Source: Bacteroidota bacterium (GTDB lineage: Bacteria; Bacteroidota; Bacteroidia; Flavobacteriales; Flavobacteriaceae). From it: 39,856 bases of DNA. Below are positions 39,193-39,856 of this stretch, one piece after another; within the stretch, counting starts at the first letter, position 1; each line of letters opens with the position of its first letter. The stretch is taken from the NCBI GenBank assembly GCA_947483095.1, contig CANKLD010000002.1:1-39856 (forward strand), in the 5' to 3' direction. The notes under the pieces are model-generated. The model was not told where the DNA came from. It searched no databases and saw only the letters and a program-made list of their open reading frames with translations. The translations under genes were made by a program, and so were the position numbers.

Positions 39193-39856
39193 ATGTCAGA
39201 CGATAAAAAAGTAATATTTTCAATGCAAAAATTGAGTAAAACCTACTCAAGCAGTGATAAGCAAGTATTAAAAAACATCTATTTAAGTTTCTTTTATGGA
39301 GCTAAAATTGGTATTCTTGGACTTAACGGTTCTGGAAAATCATCCTTACTAAGAATTATAGCTGGTGAGGATAAGAATTATCAAGGTGATGTCGTTTTTC
39401 AACCTGGATACACCGTTGGCTATTTAGAGCAGGAACCTATTTTAGATGACTCTAAAACAGTGATTGAAATAGTTAAAGAAGGAGTGGCTGAAACCATGGC
39501 AGTCTTAGAGGAATTCAACAAAATTAATGATAGTTTTGGTTTGCCTGAAGTATATGAGGATGCCGATAAAATGCAACAATTAATGGATCGTCAGGCCGAT
39601 TTGCAAGACAAAATTGATGCTCTTGGAGCTTGGGAAATAGATACCAAATTAGAAATTGCAATGGATGCCTTAAGAACTCCAGAAGGGGATACTCCAATTA
39701 AAAATTTATCAGGAGGAGAAAGACGACGAGTAGCATTGTGTAGATTATTGTTAAAACAACCGGATATTTTATTATTAGATGAGCCAACGAATCACTTGGA
39801 TGCGGAAAGCGTACTTTGGTTAGAGCAACATTTAGCTCAATATTCTGGGACCGTAA
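39193..39856 (+). CDS. ettA: ABC-F family ATPase, EttA-like (3' end outside window)
   Basis: The reading frame is open from the ATG at 39193 to the window edge, giving the first 221 residues of a protein expected to be about 560. The N-terminus [27 protein letters not shown] is EttA-like. Walker A is LNGSGKSS (residues 44-51), and the signature plus Walker B are [32 protein letters not shown]. Between them, [21 protein letters not shown] is typical of the EttA arm region. EttA gates the first peptide bond on the ribosome according to ATP/ADP level. Absence of membrane segments and the NHLD motif place it in ABC-F rather than in transporters. Confidence 0.93.
   Translation, partial: MSDDKKVIFSMQKLSKTYSSSDKQVLKNIYLSFFYGAKIGILGLNGSGKSSLLRIIAGEDKNYQGDVVFQPGYTVGYLEQEPILDDSKTVIEIVKEGVAETMAVLEEFNKINDSFGLPEVYEDADKMQQLMDRQADLQDKIDALGAWEIDTKLEIAMDALRTPEGDTPIKNLSGGERRRVALCRLLLKQPDILLLDEPTNHLDAESVLWLEQHLAQYSGTV

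Noticed and set aside
1..39856. CRISPR array, tRNA or rRNA genes, intact insertion sequence or prophage
   Set aside because: No regularly spaced identical repeats, cloverleaf-like or rRNA-like sequences, transposase, integrase or phage structural genes were found. The repeats present are short palindromes and structured elements.

Overview
The window is AT-rich chromosomal DNA that reads as Flavobacterium or a close relative (Flavobacteriaceae, Bacteroidota). Four observations support this. Gene starts lack Shine-Dalgarno sequences but often have a TAnnTTTG -7 box upstream. Several genes are flavobacterial in type (PASTA-RluD pair, two-subunit transketolase, CCC-motif/DUF2752 pair, solitary HsdR-N-like protein beside holA). 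The tRNA-guanine transglycosylase has a degenerate zinc site. Short repeats I associate with this genus fill many intergenic spaces.

Layout. 1-1774: PASTA membrane protein and RluD-type pseudouridine synthase. 1818-4218: a minus-strand cell-envelope patch, with two predicted outer-membrane barrel-like proteins and an unrecognised lipoprotein. 4525-5283: yaaA. 5498-12490: a complete tryptophan operon on the minus strand in the order leader peptide, trpE, G, D, C, F, B, A. 12778-14506: a MarR regulator, nitroreductase and YceI operon with a strong palindromic operator. 14660-16333: rhodanese and ornithine aminotransferase. 16380-19397: small membrane proteins, a Smr-domain protein, a broken lipoprotein gene and a cysteine desulfurase. 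19408-22049: dnaB and accA. 22244-25247: a PAP2 phosphatase and two glycosyltransferases. 25408-28505: tgt, lptG and a DMT-family permease. 28877-30769: two-subunit transketolase. 30823-35313: a small membrane protein, a TSUP permease, a PcrA/UvrD helicase and a Sua5/YrdC protein. 35437-37763: an OmpA-like lipoprotein, a glycosyltransferase and an HsdR-N-like nuclease-domain protein. 37858-39856: holA, a 60-residue membrane protein and the 5' part of an EttA-like ABC-F gene cut by the window edge.

Most genes are housekeeping, and the notable signals are regulatory or structural. (1) The trp operon is preceded by an 18-codon leader peptide with three consecutive Trp codons, a strong terminator, and a 7-nt segment over the leader stop codon that can pair into that terminator. 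This is classical ribosome-mediated attenuation. (2) Three copies of a 100-130 bp structured repeat share conserved blocks and an outer stem that covaries (GCGTT/AACGC, GCGAG/CTCGC, GCGTG/CACGC). It may correspond to the Flavo-1 RNA motif. (3) A family of short C/G-rich palindromes sits inside or at the edges of genes. It encodes a linker in PcrA, an N-terminal segment of TrpF and the stop codon of TrpC. (4) A 31-bp near-perfect palindrome overlaps the promoter of the marR gene. (5) Tgt has lost three of the four expected zinc ligands, while ornithine aminotransferase carries a four-cysteine insertion.

I found no tRNA, rRNA, CRISPR array, intact insertion sequence, prophage or recognisable defence island.
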